Positions 31,795 through 42,703 of a stretch of 64,000 nt of DNA are shown piece by piece (position 1 is the first letter of the stretch; each line of letters opens with the position of its first letter). The position numbers were made by a program, and so were the translations under genes. Source of the DNA: Chara braunii (lineage: Eukaryota > Streptophyta > Charophyceae > Charales > Characeae); assembly GCA_003427395.1 (NCBI GenBank), contig BFEA01000198.1:1878641-1942640 (forward strand). Direction: 5' to 3'. Under the pieces are notes generated by a model that did no database searches, had not been told where the DNA came from, and saw nothing but the letters and a program-made list of their open reading frames with translations.

Positions 31795-31900
31795 AGCTAG
31801 CGTGCCGGCCGGTAGCGTCAAGGCCAGGCTCCTCCGATGGGCCAGTCATTGTGCCTTCCCTCCGGTCTCCTTCCCCCTATGAGCACCAAGCGACCGTCGG
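31795..31900 (-). repeat. SINE-like family copy 3 (body only)
   Basis: GATGGGCCAGTCATTGTGCC and TCCTTCCCCCTATGAGCACC match the body of the copy at 19975-20205. The tRNA-like head is not present here. Confidence 0.55.
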
Positions 31901-32572
31901 CCGCTGCGATAACAGCCACAGGCAAGAACGAAACAGCGGGGGATGCCTCTATGCTAAGGGACCAGCAAGTTGGCGGTGGAGGGAGCCAGAAGGATAGTGG
32001 CATAACGGTGGTACCATGCTAGCAGTGGAGTGGCCGACAGCGGGGTGGGGAAGGCTGAAGCATGGGCGGTGCGCTGCAGCATCGTTCATTATCATAGCGG
32101 GCGGAACTGGCGGATGAACAATTACATACTCCCCGACGGATTTCGGCTTGCCATGACCATTGCCCCGCGGTCAGATTCGATCAACAACCGTCGGGCATCT
32201 GGGCTAGCATGCAACGAAGAGTAGAGTGCGAAGGTAGCATCAGGAGGACGAACCTAGGCGCTGAAACGCGCCAGGTGCATACAAAACTAGAAAAGCAAGG
32301 AAGAAAAACGAAGGGAGTGCATCTCACTCGATTCTTAACAGAATCGAGCGAGAAAACTTACTAAACAGGGGGTTTTGCCCACTGCGAGCTCAACGAGGAC
32401 GCCAGTTTGGCCGATGGATAGCTGGGTCCAATGGTATGTAAGTAACAGGCTGCGGGGGGCTATGGTGGAGATGAGCAAGGGAGAGAAGGAAGACGCCGAT
32501 TTCATCCGTTCCGAGATGGAAGTGGGGCAAGGAGAGAGTTGACCGGGGGAGGTTTCGACCATGGCGAAGCGT

Positions 32573-32748
32573 TTGGTGAAGTCAGTTGGCTGATTGGGTT
32601 AGTAAGATAGGAGGTTAGTGAAAAGTTGGGTGCGTTGGGAGATGGCGGGGAGATGATCGGTTGGTGAAGTCAGTTGGCTGATTGGGTTAGTAAGATAGGA
32701 GGTTAGTGAGAAGTTGGGTGTGTTGGGAGATGGCGGGGAGATGATCGG
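32573..32748 (+). repeat. 88-bp tandem duplication
   Basis: TTGGTGAAGTCAGTTGGCTG starts at 32573 and 32661, and the two 88-bp units differ at only a few bases. A wider diverged duplication links 32320-32460 with 32768-32900. Otherwise 31.9-34.5 kb shows no gene; 33950-34380 is rich in TGC/CTG triplets. Confidence 0.85.
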
Positions 32749-34742
32749 GGCGCAGTGGGAAAAGGATAACTCACGCGACTCTTGTTAGAGTCAGGCGAGG
32801 GAGGAGTTTAGATGGGGGTTTTAAGGGCGGGCGAACTCGACTATGATGGCAGTTTGAGTGGAGAATTGGTATGGAAGGCGTTAGTAGAAAAACGGGGTGC
32901 GCCCGGGGAATGGCGAAGCGACATTTTGGGACGAACATGGCGATGACTTTTTCCGTGTTTTTGGAGTAGATTCATTCAGTGTCCTATTTCCTGCTTTGTA
33001 TTCTTCAACGATCATCGTACTCATTACCTTCGATTCCTAAGTAGTGGTTGTCAACCTTGTTCACATGGTTCGTTCGTGCGGCTGAAGTCTTTGATCGAGA
33101 CTCCTCCATTGGGTCAGGCGCCAATTCGCCTGCTCACCAGGCTGGTCGTAGCCAGCGGACAATGAATCTGGCCTGAGTAGCGGGATGACTAGCCCGCACC
33201 CTGACCTCTGAGTGGCAAACGAGGGCGAGGGGAGCCCTTTCTTGCTGCATGACGGATGAGCACGGTAGAAAGCGAGACAACGAGGTTGAAGCGTTTGCCT
33301 CGTGCCCCATGAAACCATGTACCAGCGGGAGACTCACTCTGAGTTCTCGTGCTCTGCCGGGGGAGATGGTCGTGGGGTGGTTACTTACCTGAAGGCCTGA
33401 GTGTTACCCCTCAGCGGTGAGAAGTTGAAGGCTTACCTACTAGCTGACTGGCTGCTCATTCGGGCGGGGCATTGCCAGCTTGAGGGTACGGACCTACCCA
33501 TTGACCTGGGCGCAGTCTATACAACAGGATGAAGTAATTACAGACGGAAAAACGGGGTTCATGGAAGACTACATGACTAGGTTCTGAGTGCACTTGACCA
33601 CTTGCACGATCGGTCGGACCACGTTGTCGCTCCACAACGGAGGTGAAGAAGGGAGGACCAGTTGTAGGAATTAACGACATACCTATAGGCTGGTTGCCTT
33701 GCTCCCGGTGCCCTGTGCGTCGCTTCAGGGCCATTCATCCGCTGGGTCGGAGCGAGGTTCGCCGCAAAAACGAGATAGTGTGAGGCTGGCTGTAGAGATA
33801 GAGATTTACGGGCCGGTCGATGTGCTGATAGGGCGTATTAAGTGAAGAAACGGGGAGCCATCCACAAGGACTGGGGACTTGCTTGCTAGCTATGACGGAT
33901 TGTCGTGAGTAGGTCGCTGTATGCTACTGCACACTGTTGCCCACTACTGCGGACCACTGTGTACAGCTGCTGGCCACTATCTGGCTGCACATAAACTGCA
34001 GTTGCATCTGTTAAATTGCGCAGAAACTACGGTTGCGTTACTGACTATGCCCGACCGCTGTTTCTGTTAGCTGTGCATGGAAAGGCTGCTACAGACTGTG
34101 GGAAGCTGCTGCTGGCTGCTGCTGGCCGCCGCTGTGTGCTGCTGCTGCGGATTGGGCAAGGACTACTACTGTTGCCATTGACTGCTGCTGCATACAGACT
34201 GCGGTTACTGGTTGCTGCGGGCAAGTGCACGTACTGCTGATTGCCCGCTGCTGTGTGCCATGCACGAATTGCTGCCTACTATTGATTGTTGTTGCGGCTG
34301 GTGACTATTGGTGCAACTGGTGACTACGGTTGTTACTATTGACTGCCGCTGAGTATTGCTGCTGCATCTAAAGGTTGTTACCGACTGCCGTACGGCCGCG
34401 GTTGGGCTGAGGAGAGGTGTTGAGACTAGGGGAGGTGGTCAGGCAAGAAAAGTAAGGGGTTAGTGCTGCGATTTGGGAGATCGTCAGAAGATTGATTTCG
34501 ACAATCAAGTTCAGAAGAGGACCAAGCTGTCATAGTGGCTGTCATTGCGGGGCCCTCAGGAGCATGAAGGTATCAAGGCCCTCTCCTGAGAGTTGAGTTG
34601 TCCCCTTCTTGTATCTCAAGAGTCGAAAACCCCTATATTCTACCTTTCTTACTCTAAGTCTAATCCTGTTTTGAGAGGAAGGCGGCAGGGGGGATTGCAA
34701 CCCGTAGGACCGCAACAAGACTCTGTGGGGAGTCAGCCCACC

Positions 34743-34800
34743 GATTGCGGGAGCTCTTCCAGAACCTAGGCGAGGTTCTGGAGGCAGGGAACCATCAGGT
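34743..34800 (+). other. Covarying hairpin family B, copy 1
   Basis: CGATTGCGGGAGCTCT precedes a 9-bp perfect stem CCAGAACCT/AGGTTCTGG (34759-34767 with 34773-34781) with loop AGGCG, followed by AGGCAGGGAACC. The same flanks surround a different but equally complementary stem at 54608-54630. Confidence 0.75.
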
Positions 34801-35045
34801 AATCCATGTCTATCTGTATAACCCACTACACCCATGTTTGCATATCCCCCTGTAGTTTGATTGATGTGTGCATGCCTGTCCCTATGATTTTTTCTTTCTC
34901 TTCAGGACATAACCAGACTGAGGGAACACATGCATAATGTCAGTTTCAACTTCTTTGCCTGATTGAAAGCAGAATGTGGGGTTGCGTCTGGGGGAAGGGT
35001 GGGAGAAAGGCTGTATTGCATGAGTTTGACTGGGTCAACCAAAGG

Positions 35046-35772
35046 CTGGGCCAGTTCCATAAGTTTGGGAAGGCCCAGTGCTATGTTTATTTTGAATTGA
35101 CTGCAGAACCAGACATGTTCCATAAGTTTGGGTGGTCTGGTTGCTCCGACTTGTGAGGGCTGACTGTGGTTGACTTTTCAGGGGCCAAGCATGTTCCATA
35201 AGTTTGGGTGGCTTGGTCGCCTTGTTTACTTTGAGCTTTTGCTAGTTTCTTTAGTTCCTGAACGAGGAGGTCTGAGCATGTTCCATAAGTTTGGGTGACT
35301 CAACCTCTTCCTGCTTTGGTTTTTGGGAAGAAATGAACAAGGCTGAGGACCAAGACATGTTCCTAAGTTTGGGTGGTCTTGGTCCAGCGCCTCGCACATG
35401 CTGAAATCGGAAGGTTATAACTTTGTTATACTCTATTATTATATTACCTATGAACAGGCTAGTCAGACAGGGTTCCATAAGTTTGGGTGGTCTGACTATA
35501 GCTTATCACCAACCGCAAAGAGTACTAATTAAGAATAAACTTGTGGTACGAAGGGCATGCCGAGTCTTGAGCTGAAGATGATTGGCTCAGTTATATGCTA
35601 CCTCAACAGACTAAGTGCAGACAATTATATAAATTTTGGATACTTAAACAGTTCAGGGCGGCTAGGGTGGCCTAGCCATATGCCCAAAGACGAGAAAAAT
35701 TGTTGTGCTCTATGTTTGTGTATACTTCATGGCTGGGTTAGACATGTTCCATAAGCTTGGGTGGTCTAGTTT
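35046..35772 (+). other. Array of seven hairpins with conserved loop and variable stems
   Basis: Stems (left/right): 35046-35052/35072-35078 CTGGGCC; 35107-35114/35135-35142 AACCAGAC; 35183-35190/35211-35218 GGCCAAGC; 35267-35276/35299-35307 (one bulge); 35347-35356/35376-35385 GGACCAAGAC; 35460-35468/35490-35498 TAGTCAGAC; 35735-35743/35764-35772 (several G-U). All enclose forms of ATGTTCCATAAGTTTGGGTG, 19-21 nt. Within it CCA/TGG can form a short inner stem. Sequence between hairpins is not conserved. A shortened relative, GGCTAGG-GTGG-CCTAGCC, lies at 35660-35677. Function unknown. Confidence 0.88.
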
Positions 35773-36059
35773 TATACCCTATATAAGTTGGGTATAAGGG
35801 GATAAATCATTGAAAAACTATGAACTATTGTTTGCTAAATTGACTTGGGGGTGGTGAGAGCACTTACCTTTGTGGTTTGACCTGCATGTGACTGACTGAT
35901 GCCACTACTTAGTCCGAGTTTCAGTTGATAGGTAGTTGCTTTAGTTGTCCGCCACGTGTTAGAGCCATAAGAGTTAGTTTCAATTCCTGCATTTTTTGAG
36001 TTGAGTTTTTTTACTTAGATCAATTTCTGCATTTTCTGGAATCTTTTATTTATACTTGG

Positions 36060-36625
36060 TCTTTTATAAGTCTTGGTAAGCCACTTTCTCTACGGGAAGC
36101 GCTGCCGAAATTTTTTTAAAATCAAGGAGTTAGTCAAAACTTTGTCTTCTTCAGGATCCGGTCTTGTTGGCTTTTGACTTAGTAAGAATCTGGGAAGTCT
36201 TCTTCTCTAAAGGAAGTGCTGCCCAAATTTTTACTAATTCAGGGAGTTAGACAAAATTGGGCCTTGAAGGGTCAAAGTCATTTCATATTCTAAACTTAGC
36301 TTTGTATAAATCTTGGAATAACACTTTCTCTACGGGAAACGCTGCCGAAATTTCTACAAATCTAAGGAGTTGGTTAAAATTCTGTCTTAATAGAACTCAG
36401 ACTTTACGTTTGAGTTCATATCTGACTTTTTATAAATCTGGAAAGTCTTCCCTTCTAAAGGAAGTGCTGCCCAAATTTTTACTAAATCAGGGAGTTAGAC
36501 AAATTTTGATTTTCTAGAATCCAAAAGTTTGATTTTTGGGCCAGTATAAATTCTGCGATGACACTTTTCCTACGAGAAGCGCTGCCAAAATTTTTTGGAG
36601 TTTAGAGGAGTTAGATTATATTTGA
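36060..36625 (+). repeat. Five 120-bp tandem units alternating between two types
   Basis: Type A core CTCTACGGGAAGCGCTGCC lies at about 36087, 36327 and (diverged) 36567. Type B core CTCTAAAGGAAGTGCTGCC lies at about 36205 and 36452. Each is followed by AAATTT, then AGGGAGTTAG or similar. Each core can form a small hairpin (CTTTC-GGGAAG, CTTC-GAAG, or CTTTTC-GAGAAG). The A-B-A-B-A order suggests a 240-bp higher-order unit. Confidence 0.75.
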
Positions 36626-36789
36626 CAGGTGACAATTCTGAGAGATTCACTCCGTGTAGGGGAGGTTATGTCAGGGTCTACCTTTGCTTTGACACCTGAT
36701 TATAGGTAGGTTTATGCCTAATTATTTAGGGTGATTTGGGTGAGGTCGCGATATGAAGGTTATTCTTCATGAACTTATAGACTTAACTT

Positions 36790-36905
36790 GGGGATTGACC
36801 TGTCTTGTATTACAGGTCTTCTTGAACAAGTCGATTCAGGAATTTGGGCTAGATTCAAGTTTGATCCCACGATGATCACCTTCTGTTATCACTAATAACA
36901 GGTCG
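36790..36905 (+). other. Two short perfect hairpins
   Basis: GACCTGT/ACAGGTC around 36797-36818 and CTGTTAT/AATAACAG around 36883-36902 extend the hairpin-rich character of the 34.7-37.9 kb region. Nothing else is recognisable from 36.6 to 37.3 kb. Confidence 0.55.
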
Positions 36906-37297
36906 GTTGTCGATTCGTCGGTTTACGACTCAATTCCAATTTACCCTCAATACTCAACCTAAAAAAACTTTAGCCCTGGTGATTTTTATTGTTTTATTAA
37001 GGTTTCACCCGGACTTTTATTGAATGGCCATTTAACAAAGGTACTGAGTATTTAATTATGGTTGGTTGGACAGGAGGCAGGGGCTTGCATGGCTAAAGCG
37101 AGGGGTATGAGCATGGAGAGTGGTTGGGGTTGACTCGGTGTAGTGTGTGGACCTTGTTTGATTCTTTGATGTGATTGCAGACATGTTTTGTGGTTCGGAT
37201 TTTGGATTTGACTGCCTGCGATCACACATATACATATGGTTGTGAGGAGTCCCACTGTGATTGTGAGAAGTGATCGTCACATACTTACCCCCCCTTG

Positions 37298-37343
<46 letters not shown>
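37298..37343 (+). repeat. (TA)n(TG)n microsatellite
   Basis: TATATA run at about 37299-37324 followed by TGTGTG to 37343. Confidence 0.9.
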
Positions 37344-37528
37344 CGTACCTATGTTGGAAGTTCGCATGGCCCAAGGGGCCAGCGTATTAAGGGTAAAAGT
37401 AGGGGTTGGGGTTAAGAAAGGAGAGGGTAAAACCCCTCCCTCTGATTGTATGCTTCTTAATAAATTCCCAGTCGGACGTTAGTCCTGGGCCGGGATTCAA
37501 GGTCCTTGTTCAAGACATCCCAAGCCCT

Positions 37529-37872
37529 AGGCTCTGCATGGAAGGAATTTCCCCCCGCGCAGAGCCTATTTGCCTTACCTGCCGAGACACTCAAGCCGAA
37601 GGCCCGAGGTCTCGCGGCGGCCGCACGGCTATTCCTTCAGCCGTGCAATATCGTGAGGGAGTAGACCCTCACGATACTTCGAGTCTGACACTTGAGTGTC
37701 ATAAGTGGTACTCGGATCCACGAGGGACCGCTTGGTCATGGGCACTACGTAGTACGCCATCATTGCGACTGCTTGCGTACGCTTGCATTGCGAGTCGATA
37801 TGAGCAGACCCTGCGACCGCGAGATTTTATACTAAGTCTCGCGCGCAAACGTCTATCCGATTCCGCATCGGA
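37529..37872 (+). other. Cluster of consecutive perfect hairpins
   Basis: Stems in order: AGGCTCTGC/GCAGAGCCT (37529-37537, 37559-37567); GCACGGCT/AGCCGTGC (37623-37630, 37639-37646); TATCGTGAGGG/CCCTCACGATA (37649-37659, 37666-37676); GACACT/AGTGTC (37687-37692, 37695-37700); CGCGAGA/TCTCGCG (37818-37824, 37837-37843); TCCGAT/ATCGGA (37856-37861, 37867-37872). An open frame of 190 codons across it (37406-37978) has no domain features and is probably incidental. The block directly precedes LTR-like DNA. Confidence 0.75.
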
Positions 37873-38099
37873 AAGTTATGGGATGGCTACCAAGGGACTA
37901 GGAGCGTTGTTGTGTTGGTTGTGTTGTGTCGTTTCGTGTGTATGTTGTGTGTGTGTTTTATTTTTATATTCCTTATAGTGGAGTGCACGTGGCATGTGGG
38001 ATGCGTCCTAGTCGACCGACAACGAGTCGTGCTTGGGACCTCAGCCCCCAAAAATGTCGGTTCGCGTGCGGGTCTGATAGAGGCGTAGTACCTCGTGTA

Positions 38100-38425
38100 C
38101 CCCCTATGCTACAGCGAACGAGAAACACCCTCGACTGGTCCACCTCTGCGATTGCATCTGATCAACTTTCGTATTGTGGACTGGTAGCTCGGCGGGGATA
38201 CGCCCACCGAAGGGAGGTGACAGCTCCCGTAAGGTGGAGGTAAGTCGTGTCTCGCGTAGGCCCTATCCTGTCGTAGGGGCTTGCGAGAGGTATGCCTGGC
38301 GCACTCGGCCGGAGCAGTTTGCGGAAGCTCCATATATGTATCGCGACGAGGATTAGGATCTAACTCCTGCGTGATGCGACCGGGAGGGTCCCACGCTACC
38401 CTTGAGTAGTGCGGGGCCGATACAC
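38100..38425 (+). repeat. LTR-like segment related to the LTRs at 56.7 and 59.4 kb
   Basis: Shared blocks in order: CTATGCTAC-GCGA-CGAGAAA, ACCTCCGC/ACCTCTGC-ATTGCAT, GGGATACGCCCACC, GGTGACAGCTCCCG, GGTGGAGGTAA, CCTGTCGTA and GCGAGAGGTAT, then CGTGA-GCGACCG. This copy is diverged, lacks the primer-binding site that follows the other two, and is an old relative or solo LTR. Confidence 0.65.
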
Positions 38426-38449
38426 TCGACAACGTGGTACAACACGTGT

Positions 38450-38820
38450 TGCGGTATTACATCAAGCCCAATCAAATCTCAATGAGTCACATAACTATGA
38501 ACTAAAATAGCTCACTTTGCGAAACAAATGGTAAAAATAAAAAAAACAAGACCAACGTGAGGGGTAAATTGAAACCATTCATTTTTCTCATTCTTCTTTT
38601 AACTCCCCCTTCACCGTGCCTCTCGCGTACAAGGCTTGCCACGTTGATGAAGTTAAGACGCTCCTCCCGAACCAGGAGCAACTGGGCGTGGAGTTTCATA
38701 CACAATGTCACGGGCGAATCGGCACGAATACGGGAGGCCCGCCGTGTGGTCTGGACCACCGCCGTACATGGAAAGATGTCGCGCTCAACAGGCCTCGCTA
38801 CACTGCTCACTGAATGTGAA
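38450..38820. other. No gene seen
   Basis: Mixed sequence without domain-bearing frames or clear repeats, apart from GCCTCGCTACACTGC near 38797, shared with 28.2-28.4 kb. Confidence 0.4.
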
Positions 38821-38985
38821 AAATGAAACTGAATCGTCCATTAAAACATGAAAAGAAACACTGCCATATTTTTTGTGTTTTCTGCATGTTTAGACTTAAA
38901 GTTCACCGAACAAAATGAAACCGAATTATCCGTTATAACATGGAAAGATACACCGCCATATTTTTTGTCTTTTCTGCGGGGCTAG
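38820..38985 (+). repeat. Degenerate 94-bp tandem duplication
   Basis: AAATGAAACTGAATCGTCC (about 38821) and AAATGAAACCGAATTATCC (about 38915) begin units ending GCCATATTTTTTGTSTTTTC. The reverse complement recurs at about 28158 and 28568. Confidence 0.75.
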
Positions 38986-39279
38986 AAAGATTTAGATATC
39001 ACGTCCGGTTGCCAGGGAGAGTTCAACGGGGATGAAGGCGATGCTATGTTGTTCTACGACGGAGAGCCGAGCGGGGGTGAAGGGATTGGCAGTGACCACA
39101 TGGATCAGGTCTGCGGGGTGCTCTCGTGTGGAGAGGCAGGTAACTGACGAGCACAATGTCGACCTTGGCGCAACCATGGCGGAATGAGGTACTCATTTTT
39201 ATCTCTCTCTCTTTCTGTCTCTTGCTCTCTTTCTCTCTCTCGATTCTCCCTAATTCCACTTTTGATTGTCTTTCGCAGG

Positions 39280-40037
39280 GATCTTGATTTGTTGAATGGA
39301 CGACGAAAGGGAAGAGTCGATCAACGAGAGGGAGAGGTCGACATAAGAGACGACGTGACATGCAAAAAAAAAGAAGGGAAAGAAAGCACGAGGAGGGGAC
39401 GACGAGGATAAATGAAGAACGAACGACGATGGAGGAAGGACAAAGCAGGAAGAGGAAGGAGGATAGAGGGAGAAAAGGTCGGCGTGAAAGGCTGATGGAG
39501 GATCAATGGGCCGTACAAAAAAACAGAAAGGGAAACAAAAAACGCAATGAGGGGATGACGATAATAGATGGACAAGGAACGATCATGGAGTGGGGCCGAA
39601 AGCGCGGGGAGGGGACGAAGATGACAAATGGACAAGGAACAACGAAGCAGTAAGAGAAGGAAGATAGTGGGAGAACAGGATGAGCCGCTTAGCAAAGAGG
39701 ACCCGCAGACGTGGGGAGCATTGAAGAACTAGTGACGAAGATGAATTAGAGAGGCGGCACCAAGGGCAGGGCATGCAAAAAAAAAAAAAAAAAAAAGGCG
39801 CGGACATAGGACAACGAGGATAGATGGAGGGCTGAGAATGATGGAGGTAGAAGGAGGAAGATAAAGGAGAAGGAGGGAGGAGACCCACAAGGATAGAGAG
39901 AGAACAACACGGGTCGCTTAGCAAATAGGAAGTCACAACTACGATAAAGGCAAAGGGAGCTAAGATGGAAGGGTGATGGAGGAGAGAGAATCAACGGAGA
40001 ACATGATTAAAAGAAAGAGAGAGCGAGAGAGCGAGCG

Positions 40038-40112
<75 letters not shown>
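39280..40112 (+). repeat. Purine-rich region ending in (GA)n
   Basis: The plus strand is strongly purine-biased, with loosely repeated GGACAAGGAAC-type units, an A-run at 39777-39796 and a long (GA)n microsatellite at about 40040-40112. No protein features. Confidence 0.7.
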
Positions 40113-40116
<4 letters not shown>

Positions 40117-40582
40117 AAGTTCATTTGGATACGCGTGGGTGCTAACTGCCATGTCGGCATGTTCAGTGGCTTGATTTTTTCCCATACCGCGTGCCGACGA
40201 TCAATGACTGCCACGTCTATATGTTGTATGCGTGTGTTCTTTTCAAAATTGTTTCTTAGACGTGGCACATAGCAGTAATCCCGTTGACTCCCACGTTGAC
40301 ATGTTGTGTGTGTTCTTTCTTTTTGGGGATGATTTCTTTTTGTTAATCTACTCTATATCGTTTCGATTTTTACAGATGTGCCCAAGGACATCGAATAAAA
40401 GTTTGTTTCATTGCAGATCTTTTATTAATGAAATCAATTTTTTCCTTCTTCCCTTCTTGATTTATGCACGTCATCCTTTCGCAGGGGCCATGCTAATCTA
40501 CTCTACAACTTTGAACCCAAGTTGGACCGCAATGCTGATCTAATCAACATTGGTCAGCTTCGCCGACCAAACTCTACAAAAT

Positions 40583-40583
<1 letters not shown>

Positions 40584-40613
<30 letters not shown>
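40584..40613 (+). repeat. (GA)n microsatellite
   Basis: Simple AG dinucleotide run. The flanking 40130-40680 holds no recognisable gene. Confidence 0.9.
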
Positions 40614-40617
<4 letters not shown>

Positions 40618-40689
40618 GTTGGACCTGCTTTCCACCATCTCTGCATTTCCCTTTTCTGCCATGAACAGTAAAAACTCCAAGCAGCAAGC

Positions 40690-40930
40690 TTTTAGGACGC
40701 TGGGCCCGGTTCCCTGCAACTCGGGATCTTTTAGCCTGACAGGGCAAAAAAAAATAAAATAAATAATAATAATAATAATTTTATTGTTCACTTCAAATTT
40801 GGTAAGGAATTTCGATGAGACCTCAGGGGGAAAGTGCTGGATGATTGCATTCTTGGGTTGCTTGTTGGTTTCGAGTAGCGCTATATTGGGGTTTCATAGG
40901 TTTTTTATCACAGTCGGTTTTCTTGGCTAG
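40690..40930. repeat. Relative of the 27.3 kb inverted-repeat elements
   Basis: AATTTGGTAAGGAATTTCGA, then GAGACCTCAGGGGGAAA, parallels 27.03-27.07 and 27.43-27.46 kb (TTGGTAAATAATTTTGATG, GTGACCCTGAGG). A GGGCCCGGTTCCCTGCAACT end and an (AAT)n run precede it. Old element fragment. Confidence 0.4.
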
Positions 40931-41149
40931 AAACTTTGTTTTTTATGTGAGGGAAGCCAAATCCGATTTCCGACAGGTATAAGTGAAATAGCGGCAATCA
41001 GACTCGACTTATTCACACTTTTCATGCACGTGAACATCAGAACAACAAACTGGTGACATGCGCCCGCACAGAACTCAAAGATATGGCTTCCAGGTAACAG
41101 TTCAGTTCCACTGGCTATGGCGACTGTGCGCCTCAAACGACTCACTGTT

Positions 41150-41900
41150 CACACTCTGGATCACCCTGGATGTCCCACACGCATCACGCTGAACACTCAC
41201 ACAGTACACACACGCTACACTCTAAGCTAAGCTATGGCAGCTATGGCTGCCGCTATCTATCGCTATGGCTACACTGCTTCCCTCTCGCCCACTTCGTCTT
41301 CGGGCCTCCAGCAGACCTCCTTGCACAAGACGCTGAGGCAGCGCTTCCGCATGGCTTCCGCAGGAATGAATGAATGGATGGACGCAACCTCTTGATTTAT
41401 ACTTCTGTGCCTCGCTGGTCTGTCCTGTGTCCCCTGGCCCACAGTGCACACAGTCCCAGACTGTACTTGCTTGACTGGACCGGACTGGGTGGACAGGGAC
41501 TACTGACTGTACGAGGTGGACTGCCACCACTTGACCACTTGCCTCTGTCTAACGTAGGCTGACTCCGAAAGGCCACTTCTAGAAACCTCTGTCTTGGCCT
41601 TTCGGTACTGTAGCAGCTACGACTTTGCCCTTTCAGGTAAGTAGCAGCTACGACCTTGACCCTTCAGATAGTCTACAGCTACGACCTCTGGACTGTCTAG
41701 ACTCCTACCCGACAGGTCTACAGTTCGAATCCCTTCTACCCTGTGACCTACGAAATCCTACCTACCACTGGCGGTCTTACAGGTCGCAGGTTCAATTCTA
41801 CGGGTTGACACAGATACTGTACATAGGTAAGGTGGGGATCTAGGGATCTAGCCCTGGGATCTGCATCAGCTACTTCAAACCGGTGAATACTGTTTCACTC
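41150..41900 (-). promoter_or_regulatory. Candidate 3-prime LTR of the Ty3 element, with TATA box
   Basis: Lies immediately beyond the chromodomain end in element orientation. The segment 41300-41525 recurs at 53190-53402, including GCAGACCTCCTTGCACAAG and, on the minus strand, TATAAATCAAGAGG (TATA at 41395-41401). A TATA box in the element's sense orientation suits an LTR promoter. Near 41605-41690 a TAGCAGCTACGAC unit is repeated about three times. The matching 5-prime LTR was not found upstream of gag, so boundaries are approximate. Confidence 0.45.
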
Positions 41901-41935
41901 CCGCCGGCCTAAATTCGAGGTCCTCCGAGAAAATT

Positions 41936-42703
41936 TTAGTCCAAGGCAGGACCTTTACCTTTCCTATCTCTTTCGTAGGCGCGGACTATGTTGGGAGCCG
42001 CCTCTAGAAGTTCAGTCCTAGTGAACCACCGGTTGTCTTCTGGTTCTTGATATGAAAATCTGACCTTGTACTGTGTCTGAGGACGACCTCTACCTCATGT
42101 TCTGAACACATCTGCACCTACAATGCCGTCAATGTCGTATCTTCCGTCCATGTCAGGTGGGATCATAGATCGCTTAGATGGAAATTGATCACTTACTGTG
42201 CACGGCAACAACTTTGACGCATGGAAAACTGGGTAGGTGTGGAGGTGTAGGGGCAGTTCAATGGTGTAGGATGGACCATCTTCGCCACCCTTGACTTCTA
42301 AGACTGGCCACGGACCTCTATAGGTGGGCAGTAACTTTTGCGAGATGTTCTCCTCAGGTGCAAACTCTTTAGAACTGACCCAAACTAAGTCGCCTACTTG
42401 GAACTGTGAGGGGCGACGATGTTTGTTGGTTTGCTCTATCAGCCTGTGTTGGGCCTTCCTGAGGTTCTCTACAACAATAGCTAATTCCTTCTCGTGTTGT
42501 ACAACAAACTCCCTGGTCCCGGGCGGTAATCTGTGAATCTGATCCCGGTTGAGTCCCTCAAACGGTCTGCGCGGTCTAAAGGACTTATGCAGTTCGTTGG
42601 GAGTGCGGTAGGTGGACAGATGCACGCTGTTATTATACGCGTTAGCTACTTTAGGCAACATCTCATCCCAGTTAATCTGATCTGGCCTAATGTACATGCG
42701 CAA
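41936..42703 (-). pseudogene. Integrase C-terminus and chromodomain
   Basis: Begins after a frameshift with RMYIRPDQINWDEMLPKVAN, then VGDLVWVS, YRGPWPVLEV and YPVFHASKLLP (integrase C-terminal beta-barrel region). YDIDGIVGAD is followed by TGA (42095-42097); the frame stays open behind it with QYKVRFSYQEPEDNRWFTR and NIVRAYE, a chromodomain pattern, to TAA at 41936-41938. Chromodomains direct integration to marked chromatin. Confidence 0.85.

Noticed and set aside
35046-35772. CRISPR-like array or transcription terminators
   Set aside because: Spacing is irregular, the loop and not a fixed repeat is conserved, no T-tracts follow the stems and the genome is eukaryotic.
37406-37978. 190-codon open frame
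   Set aside because: Runs through a hairpin cluster and LTR-like DNA, has no domain-like pattern and ends in Cys/Val low complexity.
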